Source of the DNA: an uncultured Lachnospiraceae bacterium
GTDB lineage: Bacteria; Bacillota; Clostridia; Lachnospirales; Lachnospiraceae
NCBI GenBank assembly: GCA_910587895.1
Contig: CAJUOE010000188.1
Coordinates: 1 to 16,614 of the forward strand
DNA: 16,614 bases
Reading direction: 5' to 3'
The translations under genes were made by a program, and so were the position numbers. This document shows, piece after piece, positions 7,042-14,092 of this stretch (position 1 is the stretch's first letter; each line of letters begins with the position of its first letter). Below the pieces are notes generated by a model. That model had not been told where the DNA came from and made no database searches. It saw only the letters and a list, made by a program, of their open reading frames with translations.

Positions 7042-7178
7042 TATGGTATCAAAAGGTCTTGCTGCCTGTGGCAGCATAGACATCTTGCACAAAAAGTGTC
7101 TGGAAAGCTAGCTTTCCATAGCACTTTTATGTGCAAAGTGTTCACATCACAAGGTGATGTGAACCTTTTGATACTATA
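7042..7178. repeat. 137-bp element of four nested inverted repeats (MITE-like or structured RNA)
   Basis: Outer arms 7042-7057 and 7163-7178 pair over 16 bp, with one G-T pair. They enclose three side arms: 7060-7066 with 7070-7076 (TGCTGCC/GGCAGCA, loop of 3); 7085-7098 with 7122-7136 (14 bp, one bulged base), capped by an 18-base palindrome at 7101-7118; and 7140-7150 with 7154-7164 (11 bp, loop AAG). The last arm shares two bases with the outer stem. Almost every base is paired, giving a four-way junction. Terminal inverted repeats and a possible TA duplication (7042-7043 and 7177-7178) suggest a non-autonomous mobile repeat. A structured RNA or terminator role is also possible. Confidence 0.75.
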
Positions 7179-7207
7179 GATTTACATAATTGGGAAGCTC
7201 AAACTGT

Positions 7208-7235
7208 TTTACAAATCGAGAAAGTGTGTTATAAT
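7208..7235 (+). promoter_or_regulatory. Upstream murA promoter with extended -10
   Basis: TTTACA (7208-7213), a 16-base spacer and TATAAT (7230-7235) preceded by TGT (7227-7229), which gives an extended -10. It lies about 87 bases before the murA start. Confidence 0.6.
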
Positions 7236-7256
7236 GATAGGTAAGTTGTCGTTTGT

Positions 7257-7286
7257 TTGACAAAATATATCAATGATCGTTATAAT
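7257..7286 (+). promoter_or_regulatory. Downstream murA promoter
   Basis: Consensus TTGACA (7257-7262) and TATAAT (7281-7286) are separated by 18 bases, with a predicted start around 7293. Both hexamers are perfect. With the upstream promoter this gives murA two tandem sigma-A starts. Confidence 0.75.
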
Positions 7287-7322
7287 TACTTCTTGTAGGA
7301 AAATAGAGCATAGAGGTGCAAA

Positions 7323-8615
7323 ATGGAACAATATGTGATTAAAGGCGGGAATCCCCTTGTTGGCGAAGTCGAAATCGGCGGGGCGAAAAATGCGGCGCTC
7401 GCGATTCTGGCGGCAGCGATTATGACGGATGAAACCGTGACGATAGATAACTTACCTGATGTGCGCGATACCAATGCGTTGCTTCAGGCAATGACGGATA
7501 TCGGGGCAAAGGTTGATCGAATAGACGCGCATACCGTAAAAATCAACGGTTCTTTTGTGAAGGATATTCCAGTGGATTATGATTCCATGAAGAAAATCCG
7601 GGCGTCCTATTACCTGCTGGGGTCCCTGCTTGGAAAATATAAGCGTGCAGAGGTGACCCTGCCGGGAGGCTGTAATATCGGAAGCCGTCCCATGGACTTG
7701 CATATCAAGGGATTCCGTGCGCTGGGAGCCCATGTCGAGATTCGCAACGGAGCGGTAGCGGCAGAGGCGGAGCGGTTGATTGGTGGTCACATTTATCTCG
7801 ATAAGGTATCTGTGGGCGCAACCATCAATATCATGATGGCGGCGGCGCTTGCCGAGGGAAAGACCACGATTGAAAATGCTGCAAAAGAGCCCCATGTCGT
7901 GGATGTGGCGAACTTCTTAAACAGCATGGGCGCGAATATCCGCGGCGCCGGAACAGACGTTATCCGTATTGTTGGCGTGGAGAAACTGCATCAGACAGAG
8001 TATTCCGTGATACCTGATCAGATTGAAGCAGGCACCTTTATGTTTGCAGCGGCGGCGACCAAGGGAGACGTCACTGTCAAGAATGTAATTCCGAAGCATC
8101 TGGAGGCGACGACGGCAAAGCTTTTGGAGGCAGGATGTGAGGTCGAAGAGTTTGATGACGCCGTGCGTGTTGTGGCATCGAAACCATTGCGCCATACGCA
8201 GGTGACGACGTTGCCTTACCCGGGATTTCCGACCGATATGCAGCCGCAGATGACGGTTGTGCTGGGAATTGCCGGAGGAACAAGCACAGTAACGGAGGGT
8301 ATTTTTGAGAACCGTTTTAAATATGTGGATGAGCTGACCCGTATGGGCGCAGACATCAAAGTGGAGAGCAACATCGCAATCATCAGCGGCGTCAAAGGTT
8401 ATACGGGAGCCAGGGTCAGCGCGCCGGATTTGCGTGCGGGCGCAGCGCTTGTGATTGCCGGGCTTTCGGCAGACGGCGTTACGATTGTGGACGATATTCA
8501 TTATATCCAGAGGGGATATGAGAATTTCGATAAGAAGCTGGAAGGGCTGGGAGCCCAGATCCAGAAAGTAAATTCCGAAAAAGAGATCCAGAAGTTTCAG
8601 TTTAAGGTAAGTTGA
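7323..8615 (+). CDS. murA: UDP-N-acetylglucosamine 1-carboxyvinyltransferase
   Basis: MurA transfers enolpyruvate from PEP to UDP-GlcNAc, the committed step of peptidoglycan synthesis in the cytoplasm. The 430-residue product has the family's normal length and two-lobed EPSP-synthase fold signatures: G-G-A-K-N-A-A-L with K22 and N23, the mobile active-site loop P-G-G-C-N-I-G-S-R-P with C117, and G-F-P-T-D-M-Q-P-Q with the catalytic-type aspartate. A cysteine in the loop, not aspartate, predicts sensitivity to fosfomycin. GAGGTG lies just upstream of the ATG. Low-GC Gram-positives often carry two paralogs (MurA1/MurA2, or MurA/MurZ); which one this is cannot be told here. No terminator separates it from the beta-glucuronidase gene. 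Confidence 0.96.
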   Translation: MEQYVIKGGNPLVGEVEIGGAKNAALAILAAAIMTDETVTIDNLPDVRDTNALLQAMTDIGAKVDRIDAHTVKINGSFVKDIPVDYDSMKKIRASYYLLGSLLGKYKRAEVTLPGGCNIGSRPMDLHIKGFRALGAHVEIRNGAVAAEAERLIGGHIYLDKVSVGATINIMMAAALAEGKTTIENAAKEPHVVDVANFLNSMGANIRGAGTDVIRIVGVEKLHQTEYSVIPDQIEAGTFMFAAAATKGDVTVKNVIPKHLEATTAKLLEAGCEVEEFDDAVRVVASKPLRHTQVTTLPYPGFPTDMQPQMTVVLGIAGGTSTVTEGIFENRFKYVDELTRMGADIKVESNIAIISGVKGYTGARVSAPDLRAGAALVIAGLSADGVTIVDDIHYIQRGYENFDKKLEGLGAQIQKVNSEKEIQKFQFKVS

Positions 8616-8622
8616 CCGGAAC

Positions 8623-8652
8623 TTGCCTTTGAAAATGAATATAAAATAATAT
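8623..8652 (+). promoter_or_regulatory. Possible promoter for the beta-glucuronidase gene
   Basis: TTGCCT (8623-8628), an 18-base spacer and TAATAT (8647-8652) lie in the 91-base gap after murA. A short inverted repeat GCACA/TGTGC (8677-8681 and 8687-8691) sits just before the AAGGAGG ribosome site and could affect translation or bind a repressor. The match is partial, so readthrough from murA remains possible. Confidence 0.3.
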
Positions 8653-8706
8653 TTGCGGGAATGGTAATAAGAAAATGCACATGCCTTGTGCGAAGGAGGA
8701 TGAAAC

Positions 8707-10530
8707 ATGTTATATCCGATTCTTACACCATCCCGCTTTCTTTGTGATTTGAGCGGCGTATGGGATTTTAAGCTGGACAATGGAAAAGGATTTGAAGAGA
8801 AATGGCAGGAAATGCCGCTAAAGGACGCCATGACGATGCCTGTTCCGGCGTCTTACAATGATTTGAAAGAAGGAATTGATTTCCGTGACCATTATGGATG
8901 GGTATTTTATCAGAGGAAGATTTCGCTGCCGCAGAAGGTGAGTGGGGAGCGCGTGGTGCTGCGCTGCGATGCAGTCACGCATCATGCGAAGGTATTTCTG
9001 GACGGGAAATTGCTCTGTGAGCACAGAGGAGGATTTCTGCCCTTTGAGACGGAGATTGCGGATCTGATGACGGAAGGCGAGCATCTCCTGACAATTGCCG
9101 TGGATAATGTGATTGACTACACAACACTACCGGTCGGAGGAAAAGGTGACATGCTCGGCGGTCTCGTGGGGCGCGGAGAGGAGAGCGAGGATTCAAAACC
9201 GCAGAACCATCCCAATTTCGATTTCTTTAACTATTGTGGAATTACGCGTCCGGTAAGAATTTATACGACGCCAAAAGCGTATATCCAGGATATCACGCTT
9301 ACGCCGCAGGTAGACGCAGGGAATGCAGATATCCATTACCAGATTCAGACGGAAGGTGGAGACGGCGTTTCGGAGAAAGACGCGTGCAAAGTCGAAGTGT
9401 TTGATGAGGAAGGGAATAAGGTGGCAGAGAGCAGCGGGGCGGCAGGAATCCTTCATATCGAACATGTTCATCTCTGGCAGCCGCTTGGGGCTTATCTGTA
9501 CCAGGTAAAAGTCCGGTTCATGGAGGACGAATACACGCTGCCCTATGGGGTGCGCACGGTTTGCGTGGAGGGTGAGAAATTCCTTATCAATGGGAAAGCG
9601 TTTTATTTCAAGGGATATGGAAAACACGAAGATACTTTTCCGAACGGCAGGGGCATTCATCTGCCCATGAATACGAAGGACATCTCCCTGATTAAATGGC
9701 AGGGTGCGAACAGTTTCAGAACCAGCCATTATCCTTATAGCGAGGAAATGATGCGCCTCTGTGACCGGGAAGGGATTGTCGTGATTGACGAGACGACCGC
9801 CGTGGGCGTAAATCTCCAGTTTGGAGGCGGCGCCAATTTCGGCGGCCAGAAAGTCGGGACGTTTGATCCGGAACATGGCGTAAAGACACAGGAACATCAC
9901 AGGGAAGTCGTGCGGGATTTGATTACGCGCGATAAGAATTACGCCTGTGTGGTGATGTGGAGCATCGCTAATGAGCCGGATTCCTCTGCGGATGGGGCGT
10001 ATGAATATTTCAAGCCGCTGTATGATCTGGCAAGGGAACTGGATACGCAGAAAAGGCCCTGTACGCTTGTGAGCGTGCAGATGGCGGAGCCGGAGAAGGA
10101 TTGCTCTGCAAAATTAAGTGACGTCATCTGCCTGAACCGCTATTATGGCTGGTATTTTGGCGGACCGGATCTGGAAGGGCCAAAGGCAGCTTTGCGTAAA
10201 GAACTGGATTACTGGAAGAAAGTCGGAAAACCGGTGATTTTCACAGAGTACGGTGCGGATACCGTGATGGGATTCCACGATACGACCCCGGTCATGTATA
10301 CGGAAGAATACCAGGTGGATTACTATAAAATGAACAACGGCGTGTTTGACGATTACAATATCGTTGTGGGAGAGCAGGCATGGAATTTTGCAGATTTTGC
10401 TACCAGCCAGAGCCTGTTGCGTGTACAGGGAAATAAAAAGGGTATTTTCACCAGAGACCGTAAGCCGAAGCTTGTGGCGCATTATTTCAGGGAGCGTTGG
10501 AAGAAGATACCGGATTTTGATTATAAGTAG
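8707..10530 (+). CDS. uidA: Beta-glucuronidase, glycoside hydrolase family 2
   Basis: The enzyme releases glucuronic acid from beta-D-glucuronides. The 607 residues follow the E. coli enzyme closely: an N-terminal sugar-binding domain (about 1-185) with D-A-V-T-H-H-A-K-V and D-F-F-N-Y-C-G-I, an immunoglobulin-like domain (about 186-275) and a TIM barrel (about 276-600). Catalytic residues are E423 in N-E-P and E514 in T-E-Y-G, both ten positions later than E413 and E504 of E. coli. The glucuronate-binding N-x-K motif is N576 and K578. The ten-residue shift includes a longer glycine-rich stretch before the D-F-F-N-Y motif. The region around residues 380-400 resembles the long active-site loop of Loop 1 gut enzymes. 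There is no signal peptide, so it is cytoplasmic. No glucuronide transporter or regulator is next to it. Confidence 0.95.
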   Translation: MLYPILTPSRFLCDLSGVWDFKLDNGKGFEEKWQEMPLKDAMTMPVPASYNDLKEGIDFRDHYGWVFYQRKISLPQKVSGERVVLRCDAVTHHAKVFLDGKLLCEHRGGFLPFETEIADLMTEGEHLLTIAVDNVIDYTTLPVGGKGDMLGGLVGRGEESEDSKPQNHPNFDFFNYCGITRPVRIYTTPKAYIQDITLTPQVDAGNADIHYQIQTEGGDGVSEKDACKVEVFDEEGNKVAESSGAAGILHIEHVHLWQPLGAYLYQVKVRFMEDEYTLPYGVRTVCVEGEKFLINGKAFYFKGYGKHEDTFPNGRGIHLPMNTKDISLIKWQGANSFRTSHYPYSEEMMRLCDREGIVVIDETTAVGVNLQFGGGANFGGQKVGTFDPEHGVKTQEHHREVVRDLITRDKNYACVVMWSIANEPDSSADGAYEYFKPLYDLARELDTQKRPCTLVSVQMAEPEKDCSAKLSDVICLNRYYGWYFGGPDLEGPKAALRKELDYWKKVGKPVIFTEYGADTVMGFHDTTPVMYTEEYQVDYYKMNNGVFDDYNIVVGEQAWNFADFATSQSLLRVQGNKKGIFTRDRKPKLVAHYFRERWKKIPDFDYK

Positions 10531-10567
10531 AATCCGGGGCTTTGGGGATTATCACCCTCATGAAAAC

Positions 10568-10612
10568 AAAAGACCAAACTGTATCAAATAAATTTGAACA
10601 GTTCGGTCTTTT
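10568..10612. terminator. Bidirectional intrinsic terminator between uidA and the HD-GYP gene
   Basis: Bases 10568-10581 (AAAAGACCAAACTG) pair with 10599-10612 over 14 bp with one mismatch. A further TCAAA/TTTGA pair (10584-10588 and 10593-10597) extends the stem inward. A-rich and T-rich ends on the two sides serve both strands, and the flanking genes are convergent. Confidence 0.85.
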
Positions 10613-10634
10613 ATTTCCATGGCGTTGTGAACTA

Positions 10635-11786
10635 TTAAATAATTTTTGTAATTTCCAGATCCGGATTGTCGAGCATATCAATAACGGTGCCGTCGTCCAT
10701 CTGTATCATGGGTCTTGTCAGATGCTTGGAGTTAATCATAACAATGTTGGCGCTCTGCCCGTTGTTCAAAAGAATCCGGTTATGCTGATAAGTGGTGGCA
10801 ATCCGATTGAGGAATGTCAGGATGTATTTTGGATGGTACTTTTGCAGGCCATCTTTTTCAAACATGCTGATTGCCTGAAACGGACACAGTGGCGGCCGAT
10901 AAGAACGTGCGGCGGTAGTAGCGTCGTAAACGTCTGCAATGGCGACAATCGCTGCATAATCCTCGATGGCATTGCCTTCAATATTCTGGGGATAGCCGGA
11001 ACCATCCCAGCGTTCATGGTGCTGCAGGGCAGCGTTCTTAATCCGTTCGTCAATCGGCTGATGTTTCAGAAGTTTGTAGCTGAACAGCGGATGCTGTTTG
11101 ATCAGCGCAAATTCTTCATCCGTATATTTGTCTGGTTTATTCAAAATTTCATCAGGAATAGATGTCTTACCTATATCATGGAACAATCCGCACAAAGTCA
11201 GGATATCCCGTTCGTTATCGTCTAATTTCAGCCATTTTCCCATCATGCGGGAAATCAATGCGACATTCAGGCAATGTGCGTAAACGCTGTCGTCGTCCTG
11301 GCGCATATTGTGGAGCTTGTCAAACAAGGCTACCGTTGTCCTGCATGAGGCAATCAATTTGTTGAAGTCGCTCAAAATCTGGCGAAAATCAACCGGAGCC
11401 TCCGGATTCTGGATAACAGCATCGAATATTTCCTTGACAGAGCGTATCTCCTTATTATATTCAATCTGATATTGCATGAATTCCGGCTGTGATTTTACTT
11501 TGTGGGAATAAAATGTATTGGAGGCAAGATTTGAGGTAGCAGCGTTTGCTTCCTGTGCCGGAGCCTCCTCGGGTGTGTCTGCGCCTGATTCAGAAAGAGC
11601 TGCCTCGTCTGACGAATCGCCTGCATCCTTAATCGTTGCATTGTAAATGCTGTAAAAGGACAGGCGGGAAATCAATTCAGCAGTCAGTACCGTGTTCTCT
11701 TCCATAACTAACTGTCCGCGACTGGTGTATATTGCTTTTGCAATAATCATTCCCGGCTCTAAATCTCTAATTGGTAAGTTTTTCAT
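10635..11786 (-). CDS. HD-GYP domain protein, probable cyclic-di-GMP phosphodiesterase
   Basis: HD-GYP proteins hydrolyse the second messenger cyclic-di-GMP. This one has 383 residues. An N-terminal domain (about 1-50) opens with L-E-P-G-M-I-I-A-K-A-I-Y, common in HD-GYP proteins. An Ala/Glu/Ser-rich low-complexity linker covers about 54-90. The HD-GYP domain (about 110-340) has H171, the H203-D204 pair in F-H-D-I-G-K, H232, H256-H257-E258 and the variant signature G262-S-G-Y-P, then D285, so the metal ligands look complete. No receiver, PAS or membrane segment is present, so the protein is probably cytosolic, with the N-terminal domain as the only candidate sensor. AGGGAGA precedes the start. 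It has its own promoter and a leader of about 100 bases. Confidence 0.9.
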   Translation of the reverse strand: MKNLPIRDLEPGMIIAKAIYTSRGQLVMEENTVLTAELISRLSFYSIYNATIKDAGDSSDEAALSESGADTPEEAPAQEANAATSNLASNTFYSHKVKSQPEFMQYQIEYNKEIRSVKEIFDAVIQNPEAPVDFRQILSDFNKLIASCRTTVALFDKLHNMRQDDDSVYAHCLNVALISRMMGKWLKLDDNERDILTLCGLFHDIGKTSIPDEILNKPDKYTDEEFALIKQHPLFSYKLLKHQPIDERIKNAALQHHERWDGSGYPQNIEGNAIEDYAAIVAIADVYDATTAARSYRPPLCPFQAISMFEKDGLQKYHPKYILTFLNRIATTYQHNRILLNNGQSANIVMINSKHLTRPMIQMDDGTVIDMLDNPDLEITKII

Positions 11787-11892
11787 CTTTGTTCTCCCTG
11801 TCTTGGATGTAAAGTCAGTAACTTATTCTTTAGCTGAATGTTAAAAATTGAATCGTTAAAAAAATGAGAAATTACAAGAACCCTCAATATTA

Positions 11893-11921
11893 AGTATAAG
11901 AACAAATTACGTATTTGTCAA
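11893..11921 (-). promoter_or_regulatory. Sigma-A promoter for the HD-GYP gene
   Basis: On the minus strand: consensus TTGACA (complement of 11916-11921), a 17-base spacer and TATACT (complement of 11893-11898). Transcription would begin near 11886, leaving a leader of roughly 100 bases before the start codon. Confidence 0.75.
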
Positions 11922-12039
11922 CAAAAAATAATGAAATAAGTATAAAAAACCAGTGAAAAGGAAAAACAGAAAAATTTTATGTTTACAAGGAAAAACAAGT
12001 AAATTAAATGTAAAATTTATATTTTTGGAAGATTTTTTC

Positions 12040-12068
12040 TTGCTTTTTGGCTAAAAAAGTGGTATATT
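12040..12068 (+). promoter_or_regulatory. Sigma-A promoter for marR-citrate synthase
   Basis: TTGCTT (12040-12045), a 17-base spacer and TATATT (12063-12068). The predicted start near 12075 lies inside the palindrome listed next. Confidence 0.6.
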
Positions 12069-12069
12069 G

Positions 12070-12083
12070 GTTTAAAATTAAAC
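12070..12083. promoter_or_regulatory. Palindrome at the marR transcription start (candidate MarR operator)
   Basis: GTTTAA-AA-TTAAAC is a perfect 14-base palindrome just after the -10 box and before the GAGG ribosome site of the MarR gene. MarR-family dimers bind such AT-rich palindromes, and this position would block the promoter. Autoregulation is inferred, not shown. Confidence 0.5.
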
Positions 12084-12098
12084 TATGAGGTGGCGGCG

Positions 12099-12554
12099 AT
12101 GGACTGGATGTTGGAAGGTCTTTTACAGGGTACTCAGCTTCAAAAATTATACAATCAGAAAATTGAGGCCCTGCGCAGGGAATATAGTCTCAGAAAAGTT
12201 GATATTGACATTTTATATTTTCTCTATAAGTCGGGCGAGCATAATACGTCAAAGGACATCGGCGATCTCAATCTCTTTAGCAAAGGATATATTTCCCAGT
12301 CGGTTAGCAGGTTGGAAGAACAGCAGATTATCTATGCCATCAAGGATGAGGAAGATAGAAGATGTATGCATATTATGCTTACGGATAGGGCGGAGGGGAT
12401 TTTGGAGGAGATTACGGCGCTCCGAAAGCAGATGTATGATATTATTCTCAAAGGGGTTACGCAGGAGGAGCGGGATGTCCTGTTTCGTGTGTCCCGCAAG
12501 GTGAATCAGAATATCAGGAGCGCGCTTGAGAGTCAGACAAGGAGAAATGGATAG
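12099..12554 (+). CDS. MarR family transcriptional regulator
   Basis: A 151-residue winged-helix regulator. After an N-terminal dimerisation helix come V-D-I-D-I-L-Y-F-L-Y, the DNA-recognition region S-K-D-I-G-D-L-N-L-F-S-K-G-Y-I-S-Q-S-V-S-R-L-E, and the wing D-E-E-D-R-R-C-M-H-I-M-L-T, all characteristic of MarR proteins. The C-terminal helix returns to the dimer interface. The ATG at 12099 is chosen because GAGG ends eight bases upstream; a GTG three codons earlier overlaps that site. The citrate synthase gene starts ten bases after the stop, so the two are almost certainly one transcript. This makes citrate synthase a likely target together with marR itself. The ligand is unknown. Confidence 0.9.
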   Translation: MDWMLEGLLQGTQLQKLYNQKIEALRREYSLRKVDIDILYFLYKSGEHNTSKDIGDLNLFSKGYISQSVSRLEEQQIIYAIKDEEDRRCMHIMLTDRAEGILEEITALRKQMYDIILKGVTQEERDVLFRVSRKVNQNIRSALESQTRRNG

Positions 12555-12564
12555 GAGGTAGTCT

Positions 12565-13902
12565 ATGCGAAATGAAGATGAATTGATGAACTATGCCATA
12601 CAGCAGGAAAAGATTTGCAGGAAAAATGACAGTATTTCCGATAAACTGTTTGAAGAATATGGTGTCAACCGTGGATTGCGTGACATGAGTGGAAAGGGTG
12701 TCCTTACCGGGCTAACGAACATTTCCAAGATTGTGTCTTTCCAGGATGTGGATGGTGTGAAAACCCCCTGTGACGGGCAGCTCTGGTATCGGGGCTACAA
12801 TGTGCAGAATCTTGTGCGCAAGATAGGAGATAACGGTTTTGGATTTGAGAAGATTGCTTATCTTCTGCTGTTTGGCGAGATGCCGTCGGAAGACGAATTA
12901 AAGCAGTTCTGTAAGATTATGGCGCAGAGCCGGACACTCCCGACGAATTTTACGAGGGACGTTATCATGAAAGCGCCTACGAAGGATATTATGAATTCCA
13001 TGACAAGGAGTATTCTTACGCTGGGGTCATATGACGGCCAGTTAAACTCGCCGGAGATTGTTACGAACAGCCTCAGGCAGTGCATGGAACTGATCAGTAT
13101 TTTCCCAATGCTGGCGGTGTATGGTTATCATGCATATAATCATTATGAGAACGACGACAGCATGTATATACACAGGCCGGAACCGGAATTGTCAACAGCG
13201 GAGAATTTGCTGATGATGCTGCGTCCGAATAAGAATTACAGCCGTCTGGAGGCGAAGGTTCTTGATGTGGCGTTGATTTTGCACATGGAGCACGGCGGTG
13301 GAAATAACTCTACCTTCACAACCAGGGTGGTCACTTCTTCAGGCTCGGATACTTATTCTACAATTGCAGCGGCAATGTCCTCTCTGAAGGGTCCCAAGCA
13401 TGGCGGCGCCAATGTCAAGGTTATGGAGATGATGGAAAATATTCGGGAACATATCAAGGATGTTCACGATGAGGAAGAGATAGAGGCATATCTCGCAAAA
13501 ATTCTTGCGGGTGAGGCATTTGACCACAAAGGGTTAATATACGGCATGGGTCATGCGGTTTATTCCCTTTCAGATCCCAGGGAACGCGTGTTTAAGAGTT
13601 ATGTGGAGCGGCTTGCGGTTGCAAAAGACCGCGAGGATGACATGCTGCTTTACAATACGATTGAGAAACTGGCGCCGAAACTGATTGCCGGAGAGCGCAA
13701 GATTTTCAAGGGCGTCAGTCCAAATGTGGATTTCTACAGCGGATTCGTATATGAGATGATGGGAATTCCGATGGAATTGTATACGGCGATCTTTGCGATT
13801 GCCCGTATTGTCGGCTGGAGCGCGCACAGGATGGAGGAATTGATTGGAACAAGCAAGATTATTCGTCCGGCGTACATGAGTGTTATGGAAGAGAAAGAAT
13901 AA
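12565..13902 (+). CDS. gltA: Citrate synthase
   Basis: It condenses acetyl-CoA with oxaloacetate to citrate, the entry to the oxidative branch that supplies 2-oxoglutarate and glutamate in anaerobes. The 445-residue protein has the three catalytic residues of the family: H279 in G-P-K-H-G-G-A-N, H330 in G-M-G-H-A-V-Y followed by D-P-R, and D389 in N-V-D-F-Y-S-G. E-H-G-G-G-N-N-S-T-F-T-T-R at 242-254 is typical of the clostridial type. The ribosome site GGAGG precedes the ATG. It follows marR with a ten-base gap. A 2-methylcitrate synthase has a very similar sequence and cannot be ruled out, but no propionate genes are near. No terminator was found; the tRNA promoter begins three bases after the stop. 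Confidence 0.93.
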   Translation: MRNEDELMNYAIQQEKICRKNDSISDKLFEEYGVNRGLRDMSGKGVLTGLTNISKIVSFQDVDGVKTPCDGQLWYRGYNVQNLVRKIGDNGFGFEKIAYLLLFGEMPSEDELKQFCKIMAQSRTLPTNFTRDVIMKAPTKDIMNSMTRSILTLGSYDGQLNSPEIVTNSLRQCMELISIFPMLAVYGYHAYNHYENDDSMYIHRPEPELSTAENLLMMLRPNKNYSRLEAKVLDVALILHMEHGGGNNSTFTTRVVTSSGSDTYSTIAAAMSSLKGPKHGGANVKVMEMMENIREHIKDVHDEEEIEAYLAKILAGEAFDHKGLIYGMGHAVYSLSDPRERVFKSYVERLAVAKDREDDMLLYNTIEKLAPKLIAGERKIFKGVSPNVDFYSGFVYEMMGIPMELYTAIFAIARIVGWSAHRMEELIGTSKIIRPAYMSVMEEKE

Positions 13903-13904
13903 TG

Positions 13905-13933
13905 TTGACAAAGAAGAGAATATATGTTATTAT
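13905..13933 (+). promoter_or_regulatory. Strong promoter of tRNA-Pro
   Basis: Consensus TTGACA (13905-13910), a 17-base spacer and TATTAT (13928-13933) with an upstream TG (13925-13926) that makes an extended -10. The predicted start near 13940 is a few bases before the mature tRNA. Confidence 0.8.
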
Positions 13934-13946
13934 GCCATAGTGATGT

Positions 13947-14020
13947 CGATGCGTGGCTCAGTTTGGTAGAGCGCTGCGTTCGGGACGCAGAGGTCGCAGG
14001 TTCAAATCCTGTCGCATCGA
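13947..14020 (+). tRNA. tRNA-Pro, anticodon CGG
   Basis: A 74-base cloverleaf. The acceptor stem is CGATGCG with CGCATCG and discriminator A. The D arm is GGCTC/GAGC. The anticodon stem is CTGCG/CGCAG with loop TTCGGGA, giving anticodon CGG, which reads CCG (Pro). The T arm is GCAGG-TTCAAAT-CCTGT with one G-T pair. CCA is not encoded; a T-run follows directly. Its 3' end is next to the integrase of an inserted element, so it is the probable integration target. Confidence 0.96.
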
Positions 14021-14072
14021 TTTTTGGCATATTTTATAGGGTTTCCGGGAATCATCAATGACAGAAAAATCA

Positions 14073-14088
14073 CTTAAGTTTACTTAAG
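14073..14088 (-). terminator. Weak terminator-like hairpin after the integrase gene
   Basis: CTTAAG is repeated (14073-14078 and 14083-14088) around a 4-base loop. On the minus strand the stem is followed by TGATTTTTCTG. The stem is A/T-rich, so its strength as a terminator is doubtful. The CTTAAG copies might instead be integrase arm sites. Confidence 0.35.
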
Positions 14089-14092
14089 GTTT

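Larger units (their letters stand above)
6924..7322. other. Intergenic region between the lipoprotein gene and murA
   Basis: I see no convincing gene in these 399 bases. A possible extended -10 promoter, TGC-TACAAT (6951-6959), lies just after the lipoprotein gene. The 137-bp multi-arm repeat occupies 7042-7178, and two tandem murA promoters occupy 7208-7286. A 71-codon frame crossing the repeat has no ribosome site and looks accidental. Confidence 0.7.
11787..12098. other. AT-rich divergent intergenic region
   Basis: These 312 bases hold no gene that I can see. They contain the HD-GYP promoter and leader on the minus strand (11787-11921), a very A/T-rich stretch with runs of A (about 11922-12035), and the marR promoter and palindrome on the plus strand. 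I looked for a cyclic-di-GMP riboswitch in the HD-GYP leader and did not recognise one. Confidence 0.7.

Noticed and set aside
6964..7179. 71-codon plus-strand frame between the lipoprotein gene and murA
   Set aside because: It has no ribosome site, runs straight through the four-armed repeat, and its product reads like translated repeat DNA.
7917..8831. 304-codon open frame on the minus strand opposite murA and the start of uidA
   Set aside because: It lies antisense to two clear genes, has Cys/His/Arg-rich composition with no domain, and is explained by the codon bias of the plus-strand genes.
9193..9900. 235-codon minus-strand frame inside uidA
   Set aside because: Shadow of a strongly conserved glycoside hydrolase gene; its composition is not protein-like.
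13931..14031. Inverted repeat TATGCCA/TGGCATA flanking the tRNA
   Set aside because: The left copy overlaps the -10 box and lies upstream of the predicted transcription start, so it cannot form in the tRNA precursor; seven bases is within chance.
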